NCBI GenBank assembly: GCA_947587485.1 | Contig: CANPXZ010000007.1 | Location: 1 to 34,043, forward strand | Direction of reading: 5' to 3' | Length of the DNA stretch: 34,043 nt | Origin: an uncultured Oscillospiraceae bacterium | GTDB taxonomy: Bacteria; Bacillota; Clostridia; Oscillospirales; Oscillospiraceae | In this document: in pieces, positions 21,981 to 30,182 of the stretch | Numbering within the stretch: the first letter of the stretch is position 1 | Layout: each line of letters starts with the position of its first letter | Program-made: the position numbers and the translations under genes | The notes under the pieces: generated by a model | The model's input: only the letters and a program-made list of their open reading frames with translations | Told to the model about the DNA's origin: nothing | Database searches by the model: none

Positions 21981-24203
21981 ATGGCAAAGCGCAGTTTATG
22001 TATGCTCCTGGCGGTGGCGACGCTCTTCTCCCTGGCCGTCCCGGCATTCGCGGAGGAAGCCCCGGCGGAAGAGCCCGTCGTCACCGAGGAGCCCGTTGTC
22101 GAGGCGGCGGAAGAACCCATTGAGGAAGCCGCTCCCGTCGAGGAGCCCATTCCCGTCGAGGCAACGGAAGAACCTGTCGAGGATACAGAAGAACCCGCCA
22201 TCGAGACAACGGAGGCTCCCATTGAGGAAGCAGCCCCCGTTGAGGAGCCCATTCCCGTCGTGACGGAAGAACCCGTTGCGACGGAAGAGCCTGTTGTGAC
22301 GGAGGAACCCGTTGTCACGGAGGAACCTGTCGAGGTCTCAGAGGTCACCGAGGCTCCGGAAAATGTTGAATCAGAAAGCGGGCCGGAGGTCATAGATGTC
22401 ATATTAGATGAAGGTTTCTGTGGGGGTGAAGGGGACGGAACCAATCTAGCTTGGATAGTTGTTCAGAGCGGGACAGTTGATACAACGTGGGATTCTAAGC
22501 CGGTTTATAATCTCATAATCTCAGGCTCTGGAAAAATGAAGGATTACGAAGATTCTTATAATGAAGTACCATGGTATTGGTGTTCTAATGACATCAGGGA
22601 AATTGTTATTCAGGAAGGTGTGACTAGCATTGGAGCTAGGGCTTTTGACGCATGTGCCAACCTTGAGAGTGTAACAATCCCGGAGGGCGTGACTAGTATC
22701 GGATTGGCAGCATTTCGAACATGTTACAATCTGACGAGCATAACAATTCCAGCAAGCGTAACAAACATCGGTGCGTGGGCGTTTGGCTTAAGCGGCATAA
22801 CAAATATCATTGTTGTAGATGGCAATAAAAGCTACACGTTTGTAGACAATGCGCTGTTCGATATTAATAAAACGGAACTGGTTTGTCATTTGTATAGTGA
22901 CGAATCCCCTTATTATGTTATTCCCAATACTGTAAATATCATTGATGATGGCGCATTTTGGTGGAACGATCGTTTGAAGGAGATTACAATCCCAGCGAGC
23001 GTGACCAGTATTGGGGAAGGCGCGTTTAAGAGTTGTCTCTTTTGTAATTTAATCGTTCCGGAGAGTGTGGCTAGTATCGGGAAGGAAGCATTTAATAATA
23101 ACGATCTTACCGGTAGCATAACAATCCTAAATCCCCAATGCGATATTGCCCCTAATGGTATTTTATTCTGGGGTATCGTTTGTGGTTATGACGGATCCAC
23201 GGCAGAGGCATACGCCAAACAGTATGGCTATGAATTTGAATCTCTTGGTCCTGTCCCAACGCCTGTGCCCACTGCGACGCCTGCACCCACGGCAACACCA
23301 AAACCCACGGCGACACCAAAACCCACCGCCACCCCCAAGCCTACGGCAACGCCCAAGCCCACCGCCACTCCCAAGCCCGCGTCCAAGCTGGCCACGCCGA
23401 AGCTCACCCATATCGCCCATACGGCCAGCGGCATCCAGGTCACCTGGAACAAGGTCCCCGGCGCGGTCCGGTACACGGTGTTCTATAAGCTCAAGGGCGC
23501 CAAGAGCTGGACCAAGATCGGCACCACTACCGCTACCACCTATACACGCCCGGCCTCTAAGATGACCAGCGGCAAGACCTATGTCTTTACGGTCCGGTGC
23601 GTGGCCAATGACAAAAAAACCTATACCAGCGGTTATGACAAGACCGGCATAAGCCTGACCTATCTGGCTGTGCCAAAGGTGAGGCTAGCCAAAACGACAA
23701 CGGGGCTCACGGTCTCCTGGGACAAGGTCCAGGGAGCGGTCAAATACCGGGTGTATTACAAGACCAGCAAAAACGGCGGCTGGAAGAAGATCGGGGACAC
23801 GACAAAGACCAGCTATACCCGAAAAAACGACAAACTCACCAATGGCGCCACATACTGGTTCACGGTGCGCTGCGTGTCGAAGGACGGCAAGAGCTTTACC
23901 AGCGGGTATGATAAGAACGGCAAGAGCATCGTCTTTGTGCGGGCGCCCAGCGTTCCATACGTGTGGAAGACGGACAAGGGCATCCTCATAAATTGGGGCT
24001 CGATCAAGGGATGCACGAAGTACCGGGTCTATTATAAGACGGGGAACGGCCCCTGGAAAAAGCTGGCCGATGTCAAGACGGGCAGCTACACCTGGACGAA
24101 AGCCAAGAGCGGGACCACATACACTTTCACGGTCCGGGCGTATAAGGGGAGCGACTACAGCGCCTATAACACGAAGGGCAAGACCTTCACTTACAAGAAA
24201 TAG
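21981..24203 (+). CDS. Secreted surface protein: EP-rich repeats, BspA-like LRR, PT linker, three Fn3-like repeats
   Basis: A 740-residue exported protein. A signal peptide ends at AFA (residue 24). Residues 25-120 are Glu/Pro/Val repeats, with EEPIPV and TEEPVV units. LRR_5 (BspA-like) repeats span about 205-420, with units such as VTIPEGVTSIGLAAF and ITIPASVTSIGEGAF. A linker of TATPKP units spans about 425-467. Three Fn3-like domains of about 85 residues follow (475-740), each with a VxWxKVxGAxxYRVYYK core. No LPxTG, SLH or other wall anchor was seen. BspA-like proteins usually mediate adhesion; that role is inferred. The LRR part is much AT-richer than the rest of the gene (23 of 60 bases G+C at 22801-22860, 38 of 60 at 23401-23460), so the gene looks mosaic. 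The ATG follows AGGAAGG. Confidence 0.88.
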   Translation: MAKRSLCMLLAVATLFSLAVPAFAEEAPAEEPVVTEEPVVEAAEEPIEEAAPVEEPIPVEATEEPVEDTEEPAIETTEAPIEEAAPVEEPIPVVTEEPVATEEPVVTEEPVVTEEPVEVSEVTEAPENVESESGPEVIDVILDEGFCGGEGDGTNLAWIVVQSGTVDTTWDSKPVYNLIISGSGKMKDYEDSYNEVPWYWCSNDIREIVIQEGVTSIGARAFDACANLESVTIPEGVTSIGLAAFRTCYNLTSITIPASVTNIGAWAFGLSGITNIIVVDGNKSYTFVDNALFDINKTELVCHLYSDESPYYVIPNTVNIIDDGAFWWNDRLKEITIPASVTSIGEGAFKSCLFCNLIVPESVASIGKEAFNNNDLTGSITILNPQCDIAPNGILFWGIVCGYDGSTAEAYAKQYGYEFESLGPVPTPVPTATPAPTATPKPTATPKPTATPKPTATPKPTATPKPASKLATPKLTHIAHTASGIQVTWNKVPGAVRYTVFYKLKGAKSWTKIGTTTATTYTRPASKMTSGKTYVFTVRCVANDKKTYTSGYDKTGISLTYLAVPKVRLAKTTTGLTVSWDKVQGAVKYRVYYKTSKNGGWKKIGDTTKTSYTRKNDKLTNGATYWFTVRCVSKDGKSFTSGYDKNGKSIVFVRAPSVPYVWKTDKGILINWGSIKGCTKYRVYYKTGNGPWKKLADVKTGSYTWTKAKSGTTYTFTVRAYKGSDYSAYNTKGKTFTYKK
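22057..22340 (+). repeat. Glu/Pro-rich tandem coding repeats
   Basis: Short units coding for EEP(V/I) recur throughout. A longer unit of about 40 bases, coding IEEAAPVEEPIPV, appears near 22118 and again near 22221 with a few silent changes. Such repeats can expand or contract by recombination. Confidence 0.75.
23253..23384 (+). repeat. PT-rich tandem coding repeats
   Basis: Imperfect 18-base units coding TATPKP, at least five in a row, form the linker between the LRR and Fn3-like domains. Codon choice drifts from ACACCAAAACCC to ACGCCCAAGCCC along the array, which marks the move from AT-rich to GC-rich sequence. Confidence 0.8.
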
Positions 24204-24221
24204 CAAGATGAAATAAACTAT

Positions 24222-24250
24222 GGGCGCGTCCGGAGTTTCCGGACGCGCCC
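24222..24250 (+). terminator. Terminator-like hairpin after the LRR protein gene
   Basis: GGGCGCGTCCGGA and TCCGGACGCGCCC pair perfectly over 13 bases with a 3-base loop. No clear T-run follows. Confidence 0.65.
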
Positions 24251-24276
24251 AACCTTACAGGTGCGCTTTCGCCGCG

Positions 24277-24305
24277 TTGCATTTGGTCCCGGTTTGCGCT
24301 ATACT
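24277..24305 (+). promoter_or_regulatory. Promoter of the TrmH-family methyltransferase gene
   Basis: TTGCAT (24277-24282) and TATACT (24300-24305) are 17 bases apart; the start would lie about 30 bases before the ATG. Confidence 0.65.
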
Positions 24306-24341
24306 TACCGGCAGAGCATTTGATTGCCGGAGGTGCCGCCC

Positions 24342-25157
24342 ATGGCGCATGTGGTCGAGATATCGGATATCAACGCCCCGGAGCTGGACGTATATGCCCG
24401 GCTGACGGAGGCGCAGCTTCGAAACCGCCTGGAGCCGGAAAAGGGCCTTTTCATCGCCGAGAGCGCCAAGGTCATCCGTGTGGCACTGGCGGCGGGATAT
24501 ACCCCCCGGTCGCTGCTCATGGAGCGGCGGCACCTGCATGGTCAGGGCGCGGACCTCATGGCCCTGTGCGGGGATATCCCGGTCTATACGGCGGACCGGC
24601 CCGTGCTGGAGGCTCTGACGGGGTACACGGTCAACCGGGGCATTTTATGCGCCATGGTCCGCCCCGCGCCCAAGACCGCTGAGCAGGTCTGCGCCGGGGC
24701 CCGGCGGGCGGCGATTCTGGAAAACATCGTGGATTCCACCAACATCGGGGCTATTTTCCGCTCGGCGGCGGCCCTGGGCATGGACGCGGTGCTGCTGACG
24801 GAGAGCTGCTGCGACCCCCTGAACCGCCGGGCGGTCCGTGTCAGCATGGGCACCGTTTTGCAGGTCCCCTGGGCCTATATAGACGATTGGCCGGAGGCGG
24901 GCATGGCCCGGCTGCGTGCGCTGGGCTTTCAGACCGCGGCCATGGCCCTGGAGGACGATTCCGTGGACATCGACGACCCGGCCCTGGCGGCGGCGGAACG
25001 GCTCGCCGTGGTGCTGGGGGCGGAGGGGGACGGTCTCGCGGCCCGGACCGTGGCCGCCTGCGACTGGACGGTGCGCATCCCCATGCAAAACGGGGTGGAC
25101 TCTTTGAACGTGGCCGCCGCCGGCGCGGTGGCCTTTTGGCAGCTCCGGGCCCGCTGA
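24342..25157 (+). CDS. RNA 2'-O-ribose methyltransferase, TrmH/SpoU family
   Basis: Predicted SPOUT-fold enzyme that methylates a ribose in rRNA or tRNA using S-adenosylmethionine. It has 271 residues from the ATG at 24342, which follows GGAGG; an upstream in-frame TTG would place the ribosome-binding site inside the gene. An N-terminal substrate-binding part (about 20-110) holds KGLFIAESAKVI. The catalytic domain shows the three family motifs: ENIVDSTNIGAIFRSAAALG (motif 1), VVLGAEGDGL (motif 2) and IPMQNGVDSLNVAAAGAV (motif 3). The exact target nucleotide cannot be told. Confidence 0.9.
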   Translation: MAHVVEISDINAPELDVYARLTEAQLRNRLEPEKGLFIAESAKVIRVALAAGYTPRSLLMERRHLHGQGADLMALCGDIPVYTADRPVLEALTGYTVNRGILCAMVRPAPKTAEQVCAGARRAAILENIVDSTNIGAIFRSAAALGMDAVLLTESCCDPLNRRAVRVSMGTVLQVPWAYIDDWPEAGMARLRALGFQTAAMALEDDSVDIDDPALAAAERLAVVLGAEGDGLAARTVAACDWTVRIPMQNGVDSLNVAAAGAVAFWQLRAR

Positions 25158-25212
25158 TGTCCGGATTTTTGGACAGCGAATGTGGATAATGGCAGGAAAG
25201 GAGGGACGCGCC

Positions 25213-27360
25213 ATGGCAGAACATACGCTGAACGCCGCCCAGATGGAGGCGGTGACGACCACGGAGGGCTACGTGCGGGTCATCGCGGGAGCCGGGTCCG
25301 GCAAGACCCGGGCCCTGACCCACCGGTTCGCCTATCTTGTGAACGAGCTGGGCATCCTGCCGGGGAACATCCTGTGCGTCACCTTCACCAACAAGGCGGC
25401 CAATGAGATGCGCCAGCGCATACACAACCTGACCGGGGACAACGACACCGGCTATATCAACACCTTCCACGGCTTCTGCGTCTCGGTGCTCCAGGAGGAC
25501 AGCTACGCGGTCCAGTACCCCAAGAGCTTTCTTGTGCTGGACAATTCCGACATCGACGCCATGCTGAAGATCATCTACGAGGAACGGCGCCTGACGCTGC
25601 GGGACATGACCTTCGCCAACGCCCGGGACATGATCGAGATATTGAAGCTGTTCAAGCGGCCGGAGTATTACCTGGACATGATCCGCATGGACCTGGACAC
25701 GCTGCACGAAAAATATTTGCAGGCCGTGTCCGCCCAGGACATCATCTTCTACGGCTATCTCTACCAGGAGAAGAAGTGCTTCGGGCTGGATTACAACGAC
25801 CTGATCAAGTTCACCCTGTACATCTTCCAGCAGCACGAGGACATCCGCCTGAAGTGGCAGAAGCGGCTGGAGTACATCATGATCGACGAATTCCAGGACA
25901 TCGACTCGCTCCAGTATGAGCTGATGGAGGCCCTGTGCGGCTACCACAAAAACCTGTTCATCGTGGGGGACCCGGACCAGACCATCTATACCTGGCGTGG
26001 CGCCAACGTGAAGTACCTGCTGGACTTTGACAAGCGCTTTCCCGGCACAAAGACCATCATGATGATGGAAAATTACCGCTCCACGCCGCAAATTCTGGCC
26101 GCCGCCAACTCCCTGATCGACAAAAACCGGACCCGGATCAAAAAGGACCTGATCCCCAGACTGCCGGAGGGCCCCTCCGTGCTGTGCCATTACGCCAAGA
26201 CAGCCGAGGCGGAGGCGGAATGGATGGTCCTGCAGATGCAGGAGCTCCACGATACCGGCGTGCCCTATAAGGACATGACGGTGCTCTACCGGGCCCATTA
26301 CGTGACCCGGGCGGTGGAGGAGGCGCTGCTGAAGCGGAAGGTGCCGTACACCATTTACAGCGGCGTGCAGTTTTTCGGCCGGATGGAGATCAAGGACGCG
26401 CTCTCCTATTTGCGCATGATCGCCTACAAGGACGATCTGTCCTTCCGGAGGATCGTGAACAGCCCGAAGCGGAACATGGGCCAGAGGCGGATGAAATTTC
26501 TGGAGGAAGCCTCGGCCAAATACGGCTGCTCCCTCTACGACGCTCTGTGCAGGACCCTGGACGACGAGATCTTCAAGGGCGCCAAGGCGTCCCAGTTTGT
26601 GGGCCTCATCGAGGCGTACGCGGCCAATTACGCCCAGCGGCCCGTGTCCGAGGTTCTCAGCGCCATATTGAACGACAGCGGCTACGAGCTGGCCCTACGC
26701 ACCGAGGGGGCCCAGGAGCGGCTGGATAACCTGGCGGAGCTGAAACAGTCGGTATACGAGTATGAGACCACCTGCGGGGAGGAGGCCACGCTGGAGCACT
26801 ATCTGGCCCATGTGGCGCTTTTCACCAACGCCGACGGCCAGCAGACGGGGGACAAGGTGAAGCTCATGACTGTCCACGCCGCCAAGGGCCTGGAGTTTCC
26901 CTACGTGTTCCTGTGCGGCATGAACGAGGGGGTATTTCCCTCCCGGAAGACGAAGACCATGCCCGGGATGGAGGAGGAGCGGCGGCTTGCCTTTGTGGCA
27001 TTGACCCGGGCGGAGAAGAGGCTCTATCTCAGCGAGGCGGAGGGCCGGAATCTGGACGGCTCGCCACGGTATCCGTCCCGGTTCATCCTGGACATCGACC
27101 CGGCGCTGCTGGAATACACGCAAAAGCCTCGGGAGGGCCTCATCGCGGACGCCCGGGACTACATCGCCGCCAGCGAGAGGCGGCTGCCGGAGGGTCTGGA
27201 GCAGGAGACCTTTGCCGTGGGCGACCGGGTGGAGCACGACGTGCTGGGGCCCGGCACGGTGGTGGAGGTGGATACGGACCGGAGCGCCCATGTGGTGCTG
27301 TTCGACTCCATGCCCACGCCCCGGGCGATCTCCTTCCGGGCCAGGCTCCGGAAGGATTGA
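25213..27360 (+). CDS. pcrA: ATP-dependent DNA helicase, UvrD/PcrA family
   Basis: Superfamily 1A 3'-5' helicase for nucleotide-excision repair and clearing of conflicts. It has 715 residues from the ATG at 25213, preceded by AAAGGAGGG. A Q-motif (LNAAQMEAV) precedes Walker A GAGSGKT at about 26-32. FTNKAANEMRQR, the Walker B IDEFQD, GDPDQTIYTWRGA, ENYRST and, towards the end, MTVHAAKGLEFPYVF and VALTRAEKRLY are the canonical helicase motifs. The C-terminal 50 residues (VGDRVEHDVLGPGTVVEV) form the Tudor-like domain that in PcrA binds RNA polymerase. It has no visible promoter of its own and may be read with the methyltransferase. Confidence 0.92.
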   Translation: MAEHTLNAAQMEAVTTTEGYVRVIAGAGSGKTRALTHRFAYLVNELGILPGNILCVTFTNKAANEMRQRIHNLTGDNDTGYINTFHGFCVSVLQEDSYAVQYPKSFLVLDNSDIDAMLKIIYEERRLTLRDMTFANARDMIEILKLFKRPEYYLDMIRMDLDTLHEKYLQAVSAQDIIFYGYLYQEKKCFGLDYNDLIKFTLYIFQQHEDIRLKWQKRLEYIMIDEFQDIDSLQYELMEALCGYHKNLFIVGDPDQTIYTWRGANVKYLLDFDKRFPGTKTIMMMENYRSTPQILAAANSLIDKNRTRIKKDLIPRLPEGPSVLCHYAKTAEAEAEWMVLQMQELHDTGVPYKDMTVLYRAHYVTRAVEEALLKRKVPYTIYSGVQFFGRMEIKDALSYLRMIAYKDDLSFRRIVNSPKRNMGQRRMKFLEEASAKYGCSLYDALCRTLDDEIFKGAKASQFVGLIEAYAANYAQRPVSEVLSAILNDSGYELALRTEGAQERLDNLAELKQSVYEYETTCGEEATLEHYLAHVALFTNADGQQTGDKVKLMTVHAAKGLEFPYVFLCGMNEGVFPSRKTKTMPGMEEERRLAFVALTRAEKRLYLSEAEGRNLDGSPRYPSRFILDIDPALLEYTQKPREGLIADARDYIAASERRLPEGLEQETFAVGDRVEHDVLGPGTVVEVDTDRSAHVVLFDSMPTPRAISFRARLRKD

Positions 27361-27406
27361 CCGGCGGCAGATATTGAAAAATCTGACGAAATATGTGGGG
27401 GGAAGC

Positions 27407-27434
27407 TTGCAAAAAATTTTGCAGATGGTATAAT
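27407..27434 (+). promoter_or_regulatory. Promoter of the lic operon with overlapping palindrome
   Basis: TTGCAA (27407-27412) and TATAAT (27429-27434) are 16 bases apart. The palindrome TGCAAAA-AA-TTTTGCA (27408-27423) covers the -35 box and spacer, where a repressor would block polymerase. The leader to the licD start is about 57 bases. Confidence 0.7.
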
Positions 27435-27497
27435 GCTGCTTGAAAGCGATCCATTTGTCGTTTTTGGCAGAAACGTAAGAAAAGAGGCTGGACTTGA

Positions 27498-28310
27498 TTG
27501 AATATCCATGAGCTCCATGACAAGCTTTACGATGTGCTTTGTGTGATCGATGACATCTGCCGGCAGGAAAATATACGATATTTTCTGGATGGCGGCACCG
27601 CGATCGGCGCGGTCCGCGAAAAGGATTTTATTCCCTGGGATGACGATATGGACATCAAGGTCCTGGCGGAAGATTATCCCGCTTTCAAGCAGGCGATGGA
27701 GAAGTATCTGCCGGAGCATATGCATCTTCTGGAGCCAGACAGCTTTGCGCCCCACTTTTACGATTTTACCGTCCGGATCTATGACGACCGCTGGCTGATC
27801 CGCAAGGAGACGCCGGAGGATGCTTTTTATGGCGATATGCAGAACCGCGTAGGGACGGACGTTTTTATTTATTTTCCGGCGCCGGCCTCGCCTCTGGCCC
27901 AGCGCTGGATGCAGCTGCGGTACAAGATCGTCTACGGTATGGCAATGGCACACCGTTTCACTGTAAAGGACGAGAAGTATTCCTTTCTGCAAAAGCTCCA
28001 GGTGACGGTGCTGCGCTGCATGGGGCGGCTTTTCACATTCCGGCAGATCTATGGGATGTGGGAGAAGATCATGTGGAAGGAGCGGGGAGATACAGGCTAT
28101 TTCTTCACGGGTAATTACCCCCTTGCGTGGCTTTATTTCTTCCCCTCTGATGGCTATCACAGCGCGGTCATGGGACAGATCCGCAGCCGGCAGTTTCCCT
28201 TGCCGTCCTGCGTGGACAGGGAATTGAGCACGATCTACGGCGACTATATGAAGCCTCCGGAGGATAAGGGTATCTACATACAGCACCTTGACGCAGAGGA
28301 CATGGTCTGA
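27498..28310 (+). CDS. licD: LicD-family phosphotransferase (phosphorylcholine transfer)
   Basis: LicD enzymes move phosphorylcholine from CDP-choline onto a cell-surface glycan. It has 270 residues from a TTG at 27498, with AGAGG about ten bases upstream; no in-frame ATG is better placed. The family signature DGGTAIGAVREKDFIPWDDD at 31-50 contains the nucleotidyltransferase-like GG and the metal-binding DDDMD. No signal peptide was seen, so it acts on the cytoplasmic side. It heads a locus with licC, licA and licB, which supports choline as the substituent. The acceptor polymer is not known. The sequence is lower in GC than pcrA upstream. Confidence 0.9.
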   Translation: MNIHELHDKLYDVLCVIDDICRQENIRYFLDGGTAIGAVREKDFIPWDDDMDIKVLAEDYPAFKQAMEKYLPEHMHLLEPDSFAPHFYDFTVRIYDDRWLIRKETPEDAFYGDMQNRVGTDVFIYFPAPASPLAQRWMQLRYKIVYGMAMAHRFTVKDEKYSFLQKLQVTVLRCMGRLFTFRQIYGMWEKIMWKERGDTGYFFTGNYPLAWLYFFPSDGYHSAVMGQIRSRQFPLPSCVDRELSTIYGDYMKPPEDKGIYIQHLDAEDMV

Positions 28311-28383
28311 TGCGCGCGTGGAAAAAAGATGTGACACGGATACCTTATCGAACATCACAGGGCGGTGTCCCGGAGGCGGAGAT

Positions 28384-29256
28384 ATGAGCTACCAAGCAGA
28401 TAATGCCATCATCATGGCGGCGGGAACGTCCAGTCGTTTTGCGCCGCTTTCCTATGAGGTCCCGAAGGCGCTTGTGGAGGTGCGGGGAGAGATCCTCATT
28501 GAGAGGCAGATCCGGCAGATCCTGGATGCGGGCATACCGGAAGTGATCGTTGTAACAGGGTATAAGGGCGAGGAGCTTTTGTACCTGAGGAAGAAATTCG
28601 GCGTCCGTATCGTTGAAAACAGGGACTACCTGGCGAGAAACAACAACGGCAGCCTGCATGCCGCGCGGGAATATATTCGCAACTCCTATATTTGTTCATC
28701 TGACAATTATTTTTCTGTGAATCCCTTTGAAAAACAAGTGGAGGGCGCATACTACGCCGCCGTCTATGCGGAGGGACACACGGAAGAGTGGTGCATGGAG
28801 GAGGATGAAAACGGATACATAAGCGGCGTGACCATAGGCGGTGAAAACGCTTGGTACATGCTGGGGCATACATTTTGGGACGAGGCGTTCAGCAGGCAGT
28901 TTTTCCGGATCCTGGACGGCATCTATGACCTTCCGGAGACGAAGGGCCTGCTTTGGGAAAGTATTTTTTCCGCGCATCTGCACGAGCTGAAAATGCGGAT
29001 GCGCCGGTATCCTCCCTCCACGATTTTTGAGTTTGATACGCTGGACGAGCTGCGCGCGTTCGATGACAGCTATGTAACGAATACCCGGTCGCGTATCCTG
29101 CGGTCGGTCGCCGGGCAGCTTGGCTGCCGGGAGAGCGACATCCGAAGGGTGGAGGCGTATAAGGAGACGGACAACGCCGCAGCCGGTTTTCGGTTTCAGG
29201 TCGGACAGCGCACGTATGAGTATTGCTATCAAACCAAACAATGGAGGGAGATGTAA
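28384..29256 (+). CDS. licC: CTP:phosphocholine cytidylyltransferase
   Basis: Activates phosphocholine to CDP-choline for LicD. It has 290 residues from the ATG at 28384, which follows GGAGGCGGAG. The nucleotidyltransferase loop IIMAAGTSSRFAPLSYEVPKAL lies at 9-30, with the Mg-binding Asp107 in SSDNYF. It is some 60 residues longer than pneumococcal LicC (about 229); the extra part is a C-terminal region after about 225, with RILRSVAGQLGC. The upstream part of the frame (from 28288) overlaps licD and is not used. It lies between licD (73-base gap) and licA (4-base gap). Confidence 0.88.
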   Translation: MSYQADNAIIMAAGTSSRFAPLSYEVPKALVEVRGEILIERQIRQILDAGIPEVIVVTGYKGEELLYLRKKFGVRIVENRDYLARNNNGSLHAAREYIRNSYICSSDNYFSVNPFEKQVEGAYYAAVYAEGHTEEWCMEEDENGYISGVTIGGENAWYMLGHTFWDEAFSRQFFRILDGIYDLPETKGLLWESIFSAHLHELKMRMRRYPPSTIFEFDTLDELRAFDDSYVTNTRSRILRSVAGQLGCRESDIRRVEAYKETDNAAAGFRFQVGQRTYEYCYQTKQWREM

Positions 29257-29260
29257 GTCA

Positions 29261-30167
29261 ATGGCAAAGGAGATTCTGGCGGGCGATCTGCCCGCAGTCG
29301 GCAGCCTTGTGCAAAAAGTGCTCCATGCGGACAGCTATGCCCACATTGAGCGGCTGGGCGGACTGACCAACCACACGTACGCCGTGACGCTGCATAACGG
29401 GGAGCGGTATGTGGTCCGTCTGCCGGGAGAGGGGACGGAGGAGATGATCGTCCGAAAGGACGAACAGGTCAGTACGGAGCTGGCCTGCTCCGTCGGGATC
29501 GACACGGAGCTTCTGTACTTTGGTCCGGACGGATCTAAGGTGTCGCGCTATATCGACGGCGCGGTCACGATGTCCGCCGCCTCGATGAAGGAGCCTGCGC
29601 ATATCCGGCAGGCGGCGGCGATATTCAAAACGCTCCACACCTGCGGAAAGGATACCGGCGTGCCCTTTGAGGTGTTCGACATGGCCGGGAATTACGAGGC
29701 GATCATCCATAAGAATCATGTGCCCATGTATGAGGACTACGCGGCGGTCAAGGCCCGTGTCATGCAGATCAAGTCGGAGATCGACGCGGCCGTGGACGCG
29801 GCCAAGGTCCCCTGCCACAACGATCCGCTATGCGAGAATTGGGTGACCGGCGCGGACGGGAGAATGTATCTGATCGACTGGGAATACGCCGGAATGAACG
29901 ACGGCATGTGGGATCTGGCGGACGTCTCGATCGAGGCGGGATACGACAGAGAATGTGACCGGATGCTGCTGGGGGGGGTATTTAGATCGGGAACCCGATA
30001 AGGTAGACTGGCGTCATTTTTACGCCAGCAAGATCTATGTGGACTATCTCTGGACCCTGTGGGCAAAGACAAGAGTTCCCTTTGACGGGCAGCCGATGGA
30101 GGATTGGGCTGCCGAGCGCTATGCACGGTTGAAAGGAAATCTTGACCAGTTTGCTGATATTGCGTGA
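29261..30167 (+). CDS. licA: Choline kinase, frameshifted at a run of eight G
   Basis: Phosphorylates choline, the first step of phosphorylcholine decoration. The frame from the ATG at 29261 (AGGGAG upstream) codes 246 residues and stops at 30001. The catalytic HND (186-188, CHNDPLCENW) and DWE (206-208, LIDWEYAGMNDG) of the kinase fold are present. Just after DRMLLGG the sequence passes through GGGGGGGG (29971-29978). In the other frame the expected C-terminus continues directly, from YLDREPDK through DYLWTLWAKTR to QFADIA, with stop at 30167. With seven G the product would be a normal 301-residue kinase. As read here the last 60 residues are replaced by VFRSGTR, probably inactive. It is either a phase-variable OFF state or a sequencing error. 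Confidence 0.88.
29971..29978 (+). repeat. Poly-G tract (G8) in licA
   Basis: Eight consecutive G, the site where the licA frame breaks. Seven G joins both parts in frame; eight gives an early stop at 29999-30001. Homopolymers of this size are slippage-prone. Confidence 0.9.
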
Positions 30168-30182
30168 CAGGGGGGAAGAGAG

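Noticed and set aside
29955-30167. Separate small gene of 70 residues after licA
   Set aside because: Its N-terminal part is licA in another frame, and the rest is the missing choline-kinase C-terminus, so it is not an independent gene.
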